Part shown: positions 27,784 to 36,557 of the stretch, one piece after another
Layout of the letters: each line of letters opens with the position of its first letter
Numbering within the stretch: the first letter of the stretch is position 1
Source: Paracoccaceae bacterium
Lineage (GTDB): Bacteria > Pseudomonadota > Alphaproteobacteria > Rhodobacterales > Rhodobacteraceae
Direction: 5' to 3'
DNA length: 55,307 nucleotides
Assembly (NCBI GenBank): GCA_026710155.1
Contig: JAPORQ010000028.1
Location: 1-55,307, forward strand
Translations under genes and position numbers: made by a program
The notes under the pieces: model-generated
What the model saw: the letters and a program-made list of their open reading frames with translations, nothing else
What the model was told of the DNA's origin: nothing
Databases searched by the model: none

Positions 27784-28238
27784 TTACGGATGTGGCTGCG
27801 GAAATGATCCGGTGCAGTAGGTGTGGTTCGCATCGACACAGGGGACTATCCTGCGGGTTGGGGGTACCGGATCGACATGGTGGTGATAGCCCCAATCGCG
27901 GTGGCTGCATCGGGCCTGAATGCAAACCCTCCCATTGTGAAAATACGCTGGATAACACTTCCATGAATTCCGATAATTATTTGGCGAAACCCATCCTTTT
28001 TGCGTGCCCAGTTGGGTGTTAGTCATACGAGTGGTTCCGTTAAGGGTGTAACAACTGCAATCAAGATTTCCCGAAGCACTGCAGATGATTTCTTGCCCAT
28101 ATCCCCACCCTTCACTGAGGCAGGATTGCCTCCACTGGTTCAGGCACCAATCTTGCGCCCACCCCGGCGCGGCCATCCCCATCGCCACCAGCAACAGGAG
28201 GGTTGTCAATCTATGGGGAGGGGTATTCCAAATTTCAT
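27784..28238 (-). CDS. Second secreted Cys-rich protein gene, frame broken at a C4TC4 tract
   Basis: ATG 28238-28236 follows AGGAG and opens MKFG, then ATA-CCCC-T-CCCC, and stops at TGA. One added base (or two lost) would join it to LTTLLLLVAMGMAAPGWAQ, a signal peptide with the same cleavage style as the neighbouring gene, and a roughly 130-residue mature part with about 12 cysteines (DWCLNQWRQSC, NLDCSCYTLNG, RVCIQARCS). The leader layout (AGGAGA, ATGAAA, AATACCCC) matches the neighbour, so the two 5' ends look paralogous. The T inside the tract would lower slippage, so this copy may be locked off. Product family unknown. Confidence 0.55.
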
Positions 28239-28489
28239 TCGATTTCTCCTATCTGTATACCATGCGATATGTGTTCTTTCTGAAAACTGCCTCTTCCCCA
28301 AAAAATAATGAGTCATTTCCATTTGCTAAATAGAATTTTGTTCCAAAAGCATAAGCTGATCAAATTCCACACTCGGAAAGTTATCCACAACGAAATTTGC
28401 CAACCCACAAAAAAGAGTTGGGAGTTTCACCATAATGTCGAATTGTTGATCCTAGGCAAACATGAAATTTTCCTAGGAGGTTAATTGTG

Positions 28490-29077
28490 ATGATGGTAAA
28501 AGGATTTGGATTTACAGCCCTCGAAAAAAAGCAGGGCGAAAAAGGTGCCACCTTGATTGAGGCAGCCCTTTTCACGGTATTGGCATTGGGTACGATAATC
28601 GGTGGGATAGTGTTCTTTCAGCAGGCTTCGATTTCTGCCAAGACCAATGAAATGGTGCGAACGATGGCCTCCTTGCAAACCCAAGTGAGAGCCCTTTTTC
28701 AAACTCAGGCAACCTTTGGAACAACTGGGATAAATAACCTGCTGATTGCTTCCAATGCAGCACCTTCAAACATATTGGAGGATTCAGATAATGATGGAAC
28801 CATGGATGCCTTGGTCCACGGATTTGGAGGTAGCATCACCGTTACCGGCGCCACAAGACAATTTACCATCGCAGTGGCCGATGTTCCTGTAGGGGTTTGT
28901 ACCAGAATAATACCCTTTGATAAATCAGGCAACGGGACGATTGGCAGTGGTATTGCTTCAGTGACAGATGGAACGGCAACTGATGATGACGGCATAACAT
29001 CCGTTTCGGCAGAAAGTTTTTGCACCACCAATGCAAGTTCCGGTGAGGTAACATTGACCTGGACCTTCGACAGGTAG
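28490..29077 (+). CDS. pilS: PilS major type IVb prepilin
   Basis: A roughly 195-residue prepilin. A short basic leader ends KG, and the processing site is G followed by ATLIEAALFTVLALG, giving Glu at mature position 5 and a long hydrophobic helix for pilus packing. The C-terminal region has two cysteines (VGVCTRI and SFCTTN) that could form the pilin disulphide loop. AGGAGG (28475-28480) precedes GTG 28487 and ATG 28490; I take the ATG. No prepilin peptidase gene (PilU type) is in the window, so processing must be done by an enzyme encoded elsewhere. Confidence 0.88.
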   Translation: MMVKGFGFTALEKKQGEKGATLIEAALFTVLALGTIIGGIVFFQQASISAKTNEMVRTMASLQTQVRALFQTQATFGTTGINNLLIASNAAPSNILEDSDNDGTMDALVHGFGGSITVTGATRQFTIAVADVPVGVCTRIIPFDKSGNGTIGSGIASVTDGTATDDDGITSVSAESFCTTNASSGEVTLTWTFDR

Positions 29078-29117
29078 ATAAATTCAATTCCCAAACGGAA
29101 GTCAAGGAATACCTGCC

Positions 29118-29765
29118 ATGAAGACCGGTGGAAATTACGGTGAGGTGGAACATGTACAGCGTCGGTATGAGACATGGATGAAAAGCCATGAAAGAATGTC
29201 CAGAACCCTTCTCTTCATGGTTATTCTAACTGCTTTGCTTCTGGTATCTTTCCTCGTGGTTCTCTACCACAAGCCTGAACCGGTTTACTTTGCCACAAGG
29301 GTCGATGGTGGTGTCTTGCCACTGGTCCCCTTGTCAACACCGTTCCTGACAGATGGGCAGGTTACCAATTTTGCGGTCGAGGCAGTAACACATGCCATGA
29401 CCTTAGACTTTGCCAACTGGCGAAATGACATGGTCAGCGCATCCAGATATTTTGAAAAGCCGGATGGCTGGAACAACTTCCTTGATGCCATGGAGACTTC
29501 GGGAATGTTGAGTTACATTCGTGACCATCGCCTTGTCTCAACGGTTGTTGCCAGTGGGGCAGTGATTACCAGCTCAGGTTTGTCCCAAGGAAAAAACTAC
29601 ACATGGGAAGTCCAAATACCATTGGTCATAACCTATGAATCAGCCAGTGAGATCAGTCGGGATTCACTTCTGGCCGAATTGGTGGTAAAGCGCTTGCCAA
29701 CATGGGAAGCGCCAGATGCAGTAGGTGTTTCAAGGATTGTTGTGAAGCCAGGCAAGGGATTATAG
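29118..29765 (+). CDS. traM: T4BSS inner-membrane core protein DotI/IcmL (TraM family)
   Basis: A 215-residue bitopic inner-membrane protein. A short cytoplasmic head (VQRRYETWMKSHERMSRTLL) leads into one membrane helix (VILTALLLVSFLVVLY, about residues 35-50). A periplasmic IcmL-like domain follows: DGGVLPLVPLSTPFLTD, VEAVTHAMTLDFANWRNDM and WEVQIPLVITYES. DotI forms the inner-membrane part of the type IVB secretion core. It is slightly shorter than Legionella IcmL. It lies 40 bp downstream of pilS and begins the traM-N-O-P-Q block. Confidence 0.88.
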   Translation: MKTGGNYGEVEHVQRRYETWMKSHERMSRTLLFMVILTALLLVSFLVVLYHKPEPVYFATRVDGGVLPLVPLSTPFLTDGQVTNFAVEAVTHAMTLDFANWRNDMVSASRYFEKPDGWNNFLDAMETSGMLSYIRDHRLVSTVVASGAVITSSGLSQGKNYTWEVQIPLVITYESASEISRDSLLAELVVKRLPTWEAPDAVGVSRIVVKPGKGL

Positions 29766-29769
29766 GGTG

Positions 29770-30687
29770 ATGGCCATCAGGTTTCTCCATATCTTGCCTT
29801 TTCTACTCCTTCCGGGTTTGCCAACAGATGCCGTTTATGCCCAGGAATTGATACAAGGTCAGGAAGATGGTTCCATGGCACTTAATAAGGTTTCCGAGGA
29901 AAAAATGTCGGAATTTTATGATGCTCTCGAAAATATCTTTCCCATGACACCTGAAATGGTGGATAAATTCCTTGGAACCTATTATGAGAATGAATTTACC
30001 GTTTCAAAGAGACCGGAACCCAATCCGCTGATAGATTTTCAACTGGTTTCGCTTGAACCAGGGAGAGAGCCTCCGGTTGTTCGGGTAACACCTGGCATAG
30101 CTTCGGCCGTGGGATTTTTTGATGCGACCGGAACTCCCTGGCCGGTCAATCAGTTTGTCGTGGGTGATGGCACCAATTTTGAGATACTTCAACTGGGAGA
30201 TCAATCCAATTCGCTGACAATTTCTCCCTTGGCAAGGGTTGGTCAAACCAATCTGGTCATTGCTCTCAAGGGAGAGGCAACACCATTGGTATTAAAGGTT
30301 GAAATATCTTCCGAAACGGTTCACTACCAGGTTAATTTTCAAATCACCAGACCGGGACCGGAGGTCAGAATATCAAATCCTGATCCTGCTGATCATTTTC
30401 CGATACCCGGAAATCAGGATTTGCTGAAGGCATTGGCAGGTTCCTTCTCCGAGGAAGAGGCCAGCAGGGTTGAACTTGATGGAATAAATGCAACAGGATG
30501 GATCAAGGGTGAAGAACTGTTCATTCGTTCAAGGCATGTGCTCCTTTCACCTCCCTGGCTTGGATCATTAACGGGTCCTGATGGCGTTGTTTCCTACCAA
30601 TTGCCCTACACCTCCATTCTCCTTTTTTCCGTAGGGGACAGGGTAGTCAAGATCGCTCTTGGTCACCTAGGGAAAAGCGAACAATGA
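29770..30687 (+). CDS. traN: T4BSS outer-membrane core protein DotH/IcmK (TraN family)
   Basis: A 305-residue exported protein. The signal peptide (MAIRFLHILPFLLLPGL...VYA, then QELI) is followed by FQLVSLEPGREPPVVRVTPG and FFDATGTPWPVNQFVVGD, the diagnostic DotH/TraN stretch. The C-terminal beta-rich domain ends LFSVGDRVVKIALGH. DotH is part of the outer-membrane ring. GTG 29767 and ATG 29770 are both possible; GGG just upstream is close to either. It starts only five bases after the traM stop codon. Confidence 0.88.
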   Translation: MAIRFLHILPFLLLPGLPTDAVYAQELIQGQEDGSMALNKVSEEKMSEFYDALENIFPMTPEMVDKFLGTYYENEFTVSKRPEPNPLIDFQLVSLEPGREPPVVRVTPGIASAVGFFDATGTPWPVNQFVVGDGTNFEILQLGDQSNSLTISPLARVGQTNLVIALKGEATPLVLKVEISSETVHYQVNFQITRPGPEVRISNPDPADHFPIPGNQDLLKALAGSFSEEEASRVELDGINATGWIKGEELFIRSRHVLLSPPWLGSLTGPDGVVSYQLPYTSILLFSVGDRVVKIALGHLGKSEQ

Positions 30688-30724
30688 ATTACCTTGCAGC
30701 CATCATTGAAAGGATACTGAATCA

Positions 30725-32206
30725 ATGATATCCCGATTTATCAGTTCCCGCATCATGGCTTATGCAAAGGATCTTGTCCGTTCATCCTTACTTGCCAAGA
30801 CCAAGAACAAAACCAGTCAAAAGGTCAATGGTGGCAAAATAATCCATTCCCGCAAACCCCGATTTCGTAAATCACTGGGATTGGCCGTTATTCTGGTGGG
30901 CATGGTGGTTGGCTTATACCTGAGCATTCAGGTTACAAAGGAGGAAATATCCCATTTGGCCAGAATCCCCAACATGATTACAACACCTGGTGGCGATACC
31001 CAGAGAAATTCCAACCAGTATCAGGAAACGGTCAAACTTGCCAATCAGAAAAATCTGGCCTTGGTGGAAAATACCAGTGAATCATATATTCTAATACCGG
31101 AAGTGTTAACCGAGACCATTGAGACCGAAACGATTTCAGTTACTCAACCATGGTCTCATGGTGATCAGGAAATACCACCTTTCCAAAACATGAATTCCGA
31201 ATCGGAAATGGGCGGGGAATACCGGTTTCAGGATAATCCCGAAATCAATGACAAAGGTGATGTTTCGGAGGATCTGCTTGCCGGATTAAACTATTCCCTG
31301 AATAGGGAAACCTCACTTCCACCAACCAATACCGGAGAGGGGTTGGATACTCAAACCAGTTTTTCAGCCACAAGTCAGTGGTACAATTCGAACTTTTCAC
31401 AAAACAGTATTGATGAAGGTCATTCGCATAAGAATTCAGTTGGGGAAAAAGAAGCAGCGCCACAACAATCCAAATATGGGCTGGCTGTACTCAATCAGAT
31501 GAATGCCATTGCCAATTCCCTGATCGTTCAAACTCCAAAAACGGGATTCTTTACCGATCAGACTGTTCGAGCATCACCAGCAGTCGTTTATGGCAACAGC
31601 CCAGAAAGGGTATCTCCAGATTTGGATGGTGATGGCATCAAGGCTGGCACGATACAAGTGATTTCTGCCGGAAGCATCCTTTATGGTGAATTCATGGCGG
31701 AGGTAACCTCGGATTTTCCCGGACCTGTTTTGGTGGAAATCACCAATGGTACATACAGTGGTTGGAGGTTGATCGGTCAATTTGACATTCCACCGGGAAG
31801 CAGGGGTATATTGATATCCTTTGACAAGTTGGTAAATTTGGAAGGCCGGGAATTTTCGATCAAGGCCCTGGCCATAGACGGAATTGAGGGTCAATCCCTG
31901 ATTGCCAGCAAGGTTGAGCCAAGACTCTTGCAAAGATATGGGCCGGTTTTTGCATCTTCCTTCATTTCCGGTCTGGCAGAAAATCTTGCCCAACCCCGTT
32001 CAACCATTGGTGTCATTGGAAATTCACAGGTGGTGATTGAAGAACCTTCAACACTGGAACAGGCCGGTTATGCCGGGCTGTCGAAAAGCATCAATGCCAT
32101 TTCAACGGATATTGCCAACCAGCGTCCAAGGGGACCGCTCATCACCATCAAAAGTGGCCATCCTGTCGGCATCCTGTTTACCAGTTCAACGAACAACCTG
32201 ATTTAA
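30725..32206 (+). CDS. traO: T4BSS core protein DotG/IcmE (TraO, VirB10-like)
   Basis: A 493-residue bitopic protein. A basic cytoplasmic head is followed by one membrane helix (LGLAVILVGMVVGLYLSIQV, about residues 50-70), a long polar linker (about 75-300) and a C-terminal VirB10/TrbI-like domain: IKAGTIQVISAGSILYGEFMA, YSGWRLIGQFDIP and ITIKSGHPVGILFT. DotG spans both membranes and forms the secretion channel scaffold. The size is close to R64 TraO and lacks the pentapeptide-like repeats of Legionella DotG. Confidence 0.9.
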   Translation: MISRFISSRIMAYAKDLVRSSLLAKTKNKTSQKVNGGKIIHSRKPRFRKSLGLAVILVGMVVGLYLSIQVTKEEISHLARIPNMITTPGGDTQRNSNQYQETVKLANQKNLALVENTSESYILIPEVLTETIETETISVTQPWSHGDQEIPPFQNMNSESEMGGEYRFQDNPEINDKGDVSEDLLAGLNYSLNRETSLPPTNTGEGLDTQTSFSATSQWYNSNFSQNSIDEGHSHKNSVGEKEAAPQQSKYGLAVLNQMNAIANSLIVQTPKTGFFTDQTVRASPAVVYGNSPERVSPDLDGDGIKAGTIQVISAGSILYGEFMAEVTSDFPGPVLVEITNGTYSGWRLIGQFDIPPGSRGILISFDKLVNLEGREFSIKALAIDGIEGQSLIASKVEPRLLQRYGPVFASSFISGLAENLAQPRSTIGVIGNSQVVIEEPSTLEQAGYAGLSKSINAISTDIANQRPRGPLITIKSGHPVGILFTSSTNNLI

Positions 32207-32234
32207 CTTTACCCGAATAGAGGACCAAGCAGCA

Positions 32235-34100
32235 ATGAAAAAAACAAATGCCAAAGATATGAATGAAGCAATAACGAAAAAAACCGGTACCCGAAGGCAA
32301 TCCAAGAAAGCAATCGAGGGAACGTTAAGTCTTGGAGACAATATTTCGGAAAGCATTGCACGAAATCCTGAAACTTCCGGTACCAAAAAGATCAATGCAA
32401 GTTCAGGTAAACCAAAGGGAACGGTCAGGAAAACCACCAAGCCAAAAAACGGAACCACCAAAACAACAAGAAAGACATCTCCCCGTGCGAAAAATACATC
32501 GATTTCAAGGAAGCCACAGGAGAATCTGGTTTTGAATGAGTGGAATTCGATGGAAATGGATGAATATGTGGATGAGGTTTTTGAAAATTCTGCCGAGCAA
32601 TTCACATCGCAAGAACAAAAGCAGAAAAGGAATCAGGTCCTTGATGAATTGATGCAGGAAATCCTTCCTGAAGAAAATCCCGAAAACAAAAACGGCAAAC
32701 AATCATCTTCATCCTTGCAAGAAGAAGATTGCAAGGAAGAGAGGACAGGAGCAACCATGTCTGGCAGGTCACGGTCAGAATTGAGATGGTGCAAACCCAC
32801 TGGCTTTTCCCTTGTCGGAAAAACCTGGATGATCAAGATAATGCTTGCGCTGATCATCCTGATCGTGTTTTTGTTGTCCAATCATTTTGTCTTCACAGCC
32901 AAAGCCCCACAAAAAATCTTGCAATATTTTTCCATTGCGACCGAGGAGGATCGAATGTTAAACCACATTGATGCCCCTGACATGAGTGAAACAATAGCGG
33001 TTGATGTAGTTGACCTGAATTCCGGAACTCAAACCGGCATGATAACGGAGGCCAGGGCTTCAACGATTGCAAATGAAAACCCTTTTCAAGATTCTGTAGA
33101 AGGCAAGTCTGATCTGGAAATCTCGCGTGGGGAACTCGCTTTCTGGAAGAATCTGGCCAAAACCAGTTTTGAGGAGATATCCGAAATCCGGACAAATCTG
33201 GCCAGATACAAGAAGTTATCTTCAACAGAGCAGGATATTTCAAAAGACATTTCAGGCATTACGGAGTTGGATTCGGTTGAGTTGGAATTGTCGCAGCCCG
33301 AAGGTGTTTTTCAACAAGAAAAAGCGCATCTGGAGATGCCCTTGATGAAGAATGAGATTGCCAAGACGAGAGGGTTGGTTGATGAAGCAGGCAAAAATCA
33401 ATCCTTGGACGTCAGAATTGGTATGGAAGAGGATATTTCCTTGCCAAGCCTTTGGCAGTTTGGTGAGTCCATTGGTGATGTTGACACGGACCGGCCCATG
33501 ACAGAAAACCTGTCTCCCGGTCCTGAAGGTGGTGAAATAGAGGCAGGATTACAATCAATCATCGTGCAAATTGAAGCCCTGAACACTACAACCAGAGACA
33601 TTTTGAGTGTATTGAAGGAAGCAAGTCCGGTATCAGGTGCCCAAGATACGAATTCCGAAAAGGATTTATCCGTAAGGTCACTCCAGCCTTTACCGATACC
33701 ACATGTTGGGATAAACATGGCTGATAAGTTCAGAATTGCCGGTTTCCCGGGTGAGCGTTCCACTAGTAAAGGGGATGGTACAATGATTTTGGATTCAAAC
33801 CGAAAGGATATGGTGGATAATCAGGACATGAATGTTTCATTCATGAGGAATTTAAGGAAAGGTTTCGATGGCAAAGGCAGCTCAAAACAAAATGGGATAC
33901 AAGCCTTTCCCTTGCTGAAATTTGCCTCCAATGAGAATCTGACTATTCGTTCCTTATCCGAAAGGGACTTGGGTTATGAGCACATGAAGGGTGTAACACT
34001 CGGTGAAGAAATTCCAGGTTTTGGGTTGGTTCTTAACATAAGGGAGGATGAAAAAGGTCGTATGATCGTGATGGAAAATGGCATTTTGTACCTTAATTGA
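32235..34100 (+). CDS. traP: TraP-position bitopic protein with very basic N-terminal tail
   Basis: A 621-residue protein occupying the traP (IcmG/DotF) position between traO and traQ. Residues 1-100 are rich in Lys, Arg, Thr and Ser (KPKGTVRKTTKPKNGTTKT) and probably disordered and cytosolic. A single membrane helix lies at about 198-218 (WMIKIMLALIILIVFLLSNH). A helical, possibly coiled-coil region follows (about 295-400). The C-terminus (IRSLSERDLGYEHMKGVTLG, then FGLVLNIRE and IVMENGILYL) resembles the short beta domain of TraP/PilP-like periplasmic proteins. It is more than twice as long as R64 TraP. The assignment rests mainly on position and topology. Confidence 0.6.
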   Translation: MKKTNAKDMNEAITKKTGTRRQSKKAIEGTLSLGDNISESIARNPETSGTKKINASSGKPKGTVRKTTKPKNGTTKTTRKTSPRAKNTSISRKPQENLVLNEWNSMEMDEYVDEVFENSAEQFTSQEQKQKRNQVLDELMQEILPEENPENKNGKQSSSSLQEEDCKEERTGATMSGRSRSELRWCKPTGFSLVGKTWMIKIMLALIILIVFLLSNHFVFTAKAPQKILQYFSIATEEDRMLNHIDAPDMSETIAVDVVDLNSGTQTGMITEARASTIANENPFQDSVEGKSDLEISRGELAFWKNLAKTSFEEISEIRTNLARYKKLSSTEQDISKDISGITELDSVELELSQPEGVFQQEKAHLEMPLMKNEIAKTRGLVDEAGKNQSLDVRIGMEEDISLPSLWQFGESIGDVDTDRPMTENLSPGPEGGEIEAGLQSIIVQIEALNTTTRDILSVLKEASPVSGAQDTNSEKDLSVRSLQPLPIPHVGINMADKFRIAGFPGERSTSKGDGTMILDSNRKDMVDNQDMNVSFMRNLRKGFDGKGSSKQNGIQAFPLLKFASNENLTIRSLSERDLGYEHMKGVTLGEEIPGFGLVLNIREDEKGRMIVMENGILYLN

Positions 34101-34630
34101 CCGGATTTGAATCGGTGTTTGAACTGATCGGAATTATTAAGTCATTCGAAAGCTTGTTGAGGGGGATATTCTATGTTGTTGGCCTCATTCTTGTCGTTCA
34201 AAGCTTGCGCAATGCTGCCAGAAGATCGGAATTGGGTCCACAATTCAGTTCTTGGCTTAGTCCGCTTGCAGGTTTCGTAATTGGCTTGCTGTTGCTTGCC
34301 CTTCCAAGTGCAATATCTCTTTTGAGCGAAAGCCTGTTTGGCATCAGTGGTCAAATAAGCCCAAGCTCGATATTTCAATATGACAATGACTTTATCTATC
34401 AACTAAACACTGGAAATGTCGGTGAATTGATCGAACTTGTTGTCATGATCATCCAGTTTTTGGGATTTATTGCCATTGTTCGAAGCTTGTTGCTTTTCAA
34501 TCAGATTGGTACACAAGGTTCAAGGGTGGTTGGACCAGGGATAACCTTTCTGATTGCAGGTACCCTATCGGTAAATTTTCCACTATTTTGGGGTTTGCTC
34601 GTGGATGTGTTTCTGGGTTTGTCGGATTAG
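34097..34630 (+). CDS. traQ: TraQ-position membrane protein (IcmC/DotE-like)
   Basis: A 177-residue polytopic inner-membrane protein with about four helices: GIFYVVGLILVVQSLRNAA, LAGFVIGLLLLALPSAISLL, IQFLGFIAIVRSLLLF and ITFLIAGTLSVNFPLFWGLL. The pattern of two hydrophobic pairs and its position after traP match TraQ/IcmC/DotE. The TTG start overlaps the traP stop (TTGA). It is the last gene of the T4BSS-like block; TraR onward, DotO/TraU, DotA/TraY and DotL/TrbC are not found downstream. Confidence 0.65.
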   Translation: MTGFESVFELIGIIKSFESLLRGIFYVVGLILVVQSLRNAARRSELGPQFSSWLSPLAGFVIGLLLLALPSAISLLSESLFGISGQISPSSIFQYDNDFIYQLNTGNVGELIELVVMIIQFLGFIAIVRSLLLFNQIGTQGSRVVGPGITFLIAGTLSVNFPLFWGLLVDVFLGLSD

Positions 34631-34790
34631 GTTTGACAGAAATGTTGCTATCCCTTGTTGGTTCTGAAGTTGTCTAGATAAAAGATATGTCAAATGTTCC
34701 AAAGGTTGACTAATCTCGGTTATTTTTTACCCTTCTGAAAAACATATATTCCTTTCCTAATTCAGAGTTTCCGTTTTCGAATTAAAGAAA

Positions 34791-35453
34791 ATGACCATTA
34801 GTTATGAGGTCCTCAGGGCCAAGAAGCAAAACTTTGAAACGAACCTGTCCACGGATTTCCAACTCCGTATTCATAGGTCAATCAGCTGGATTGCCCGAGC
34901 TCAAACCCTTGATGATGATGAAGATTTGAAGTTCATTTGCTATTGGATTGCATTTAATGCCTCCTACGCCAAGCAAGCAGGTTTTGAAGCCCATCTCCAT
35001 TCGGACAGGGATCTCCACATGGAATTTTTCAACAAGTTGAATGCCCTCGACAGGGATGAAAAGATCTATGGAACAATCTGGGATGAATTTTCCGACAAGG
35101 TCAGAAACCTCATGGTCAACAAGTATATTTACAAACCATTCTGGGACTACAATGCTGGATTGATTTCAGAACAGGAGATGTCTGAAAAATTCAATACCTC
35201 CAACAATACTTTCCTGCGAGCCTTCCAAAGGGTTGAAACAGGACGTGTTCTGTCCCTTATATTTTCGCGACTTTATCTGCTCAGGAATCAGTTAATTCAT
35301 GGTGGTGCCACTCATAAAAGCAGCAAGAATCGTGAACAGGTCGTAACCGGTTCTGGCTTGTTGGGTGCTTTGGTTCCTATCTTTGTTGATATTATGTTGG
35401 ATAATCCAGAAGAGGAGTGGGGAGATCCTTATTTTCCTGTAATTGAAGAGTAG
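34791..35453 (+). CDS. HEPN-superfamily protein
   Basis: A 220-residue helical cytosolic protein. The sequence around residue 165 reads RLYLLRNQLIHGG: Arg165 with four residues then His170 is the Rx4H motif of HEPN domains. The N-half (ISWIARAQTLDDDEDLKFICYWIAFNA) matches the Apea-like HEPN layout. HEPN proteins are often metal-independent RNases in toxin-antitoxin or defence contexts. No antitoxin-like partner (MNT or other) is adjacent. It starts 160 bp after traQ and is followed by asd. Confidence 0.75.
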   Translation: MTISYEVLRAKKQNFETNLSTDFQLRIHRSISWIARAQTLDDDEDLKFICYWIAFNASYAKQAGFEAHLHSDRDLHMEFFNKLNALDRDEKIYGTIWDEFSDKVRNLMVNKYIYKPFWDYNAGLISEQEMSEKFNTSNNTFLRAFQRVETGRVLSLIFSRLYLLRNQLIHGGATHKSSKNREQVVTGSGLLGALVPIFVDIMLDNPEEEWGDPYFPVIEE

Positions 35454-35503
35454 AAAGAGTTGCCAAATGGACATTGGTTTATTTATTGAATTGAAAGAGA
35501 CAA

Positions 35504-36526
35504 ATGGGATATAGAATAGCTGTGGTGGGGGCAACGGGAAATGTTGGGAGGGAAATGCTCAACATTCTTTCAGAACGTGAATTTCCTGTGGATGAAATCA
35601 AGGCCTTGGCTTCAAGCAGATCGGCAGGAGAACCAATTGAATTCGGGTCTGATGAGTTGATGGTTGGTGATTTGGACCAATTTGACTTTACGGGCTGGGA
35701 TATTGCACTTTTTGCAATCGGATCATCGGCGACCAAGAAATATGCTCCACTGGCTGCCCAAGCAGGTTGTGTGGTGATAGATAATTCATCCCTTTATCGT
35801 TACGAACCGGATATCCCGCTTATCGTACCGGAAGTTAATCCTGAGGCCATTACCCAGTATTCGAACAGGAACATCATTGCCAATCCGAATTGTTCAACTG
35901 CCCAAATGGTTGTGGCTCTGAAACCACTGCATGATTTGGCAACCATAAATCGGGTTGTGGTTTCCACCTACCAGTCGGTCTCCGGTTCTGGCAAGGCGGC
36001 CATGGATGAACTGTTTGATCAAACCAAGGCCCTGTATTCGCAGGAAGAAACCGTGGAGCCCAAGGTTTACCCCTGCCGTATTGCCTTCAATGTCATTCCG
36101 CATATCGACAGTTTCATGGAAGACGGTTATACGCGTGAAGAATGGAAAATGGTGATTGAAACAAAAAAAATAGTAGATCCTCATATTGATGTAACCGCCA
36201 CCTGTGTGCGAGTTCCGGTTTTTGTCGGACATTCGGAAGCAGTGAATGTTGAATTTGAAAACCCCATTGATGTTGATGAAGCAAGGGAAGTCCTGAAGGA
36301 ATCACCCGGCATAATGGTTTTGGACAAGCATGAAGATGGTGGATATATGACCCCTATGGATTGCATCGGGGAATATGCAACATTCATCAGCCGATTAAGG
36401 CAGGACTTGACCATACCCCATGGATTGAATTTCTGGTGTGTTTCAGACAATCTTCGCAAGGGAGCTGCCCTTAATGCCATACAAATAGCCGAATTACTGG
36501 GCCGACGGATTTTGAAAAAAGGTTAA
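35504..36526 (+). CDS. asd: Aspartate-semialdehyde dehydrogenase
   Basis: A 340-residue cytosolic enzyme reducing aspartyl phosphate to aspartate semialdehyde with NADPH, on the route to lysine, threonine, methionine and diaminopimelate. It has the nucleotide-binding start IAVVGATGNVGREML, FAIGSSATKKYAP, the catalytic Cys130 in NPNCSTAQ and VTATCVRVPVFVGHSEAVNV with the substrate-binding residues. Full length. It marks the return to housekeeping genes after the pilus/T4BSS locus. Confidence 0.96.
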   Translation: MGYRIAVVGATGNVGREMLNILSEREFPVDEIKALASSRSAGEPIEFGSDELMVGDLDQFDFTGWDIALFAIGSSATKKYAPLAAQAGCVVIDNSSLYRYEPDIPLIVPEVNPEAITQYSNRNIIANPNCSTAQMVVALKPLHDLATINRVVVSTYQSVSGSGKAAMDELFDQTKALYSQEETVEPKVYPCRIAFNVIPHIDSFMEDGYTREEWKMVIETKKIVDPHIDVTATCVRVPVFVGHSEAVNVEFENPIDVDEAREVLKESPGIMVLDKHEDGGYMTPMDCIGEYATFISRLRQDLTIPHGLNFWCVSDNLRKGAALNAIQIAELLGRRILKKG

Positions 36527-36557
36527 ATCAAAAACTCATTGCGGGTAAAATAATAAA

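Noticed and set aside
28381-28389. TTATCCACA, a perfect DnaA box, upstream of pilS
   Set aside because: It is a single box with no cluster, no dnaA gene or AT-rich unwinding region nearby. One such 9-mer in 55 kb is expected by chance.
17884-34630. The locus as an integrative conjugative element
   Set aside because: No relaxase, coupling protein, integrase or flanking att-like direct repeats were found within the window.
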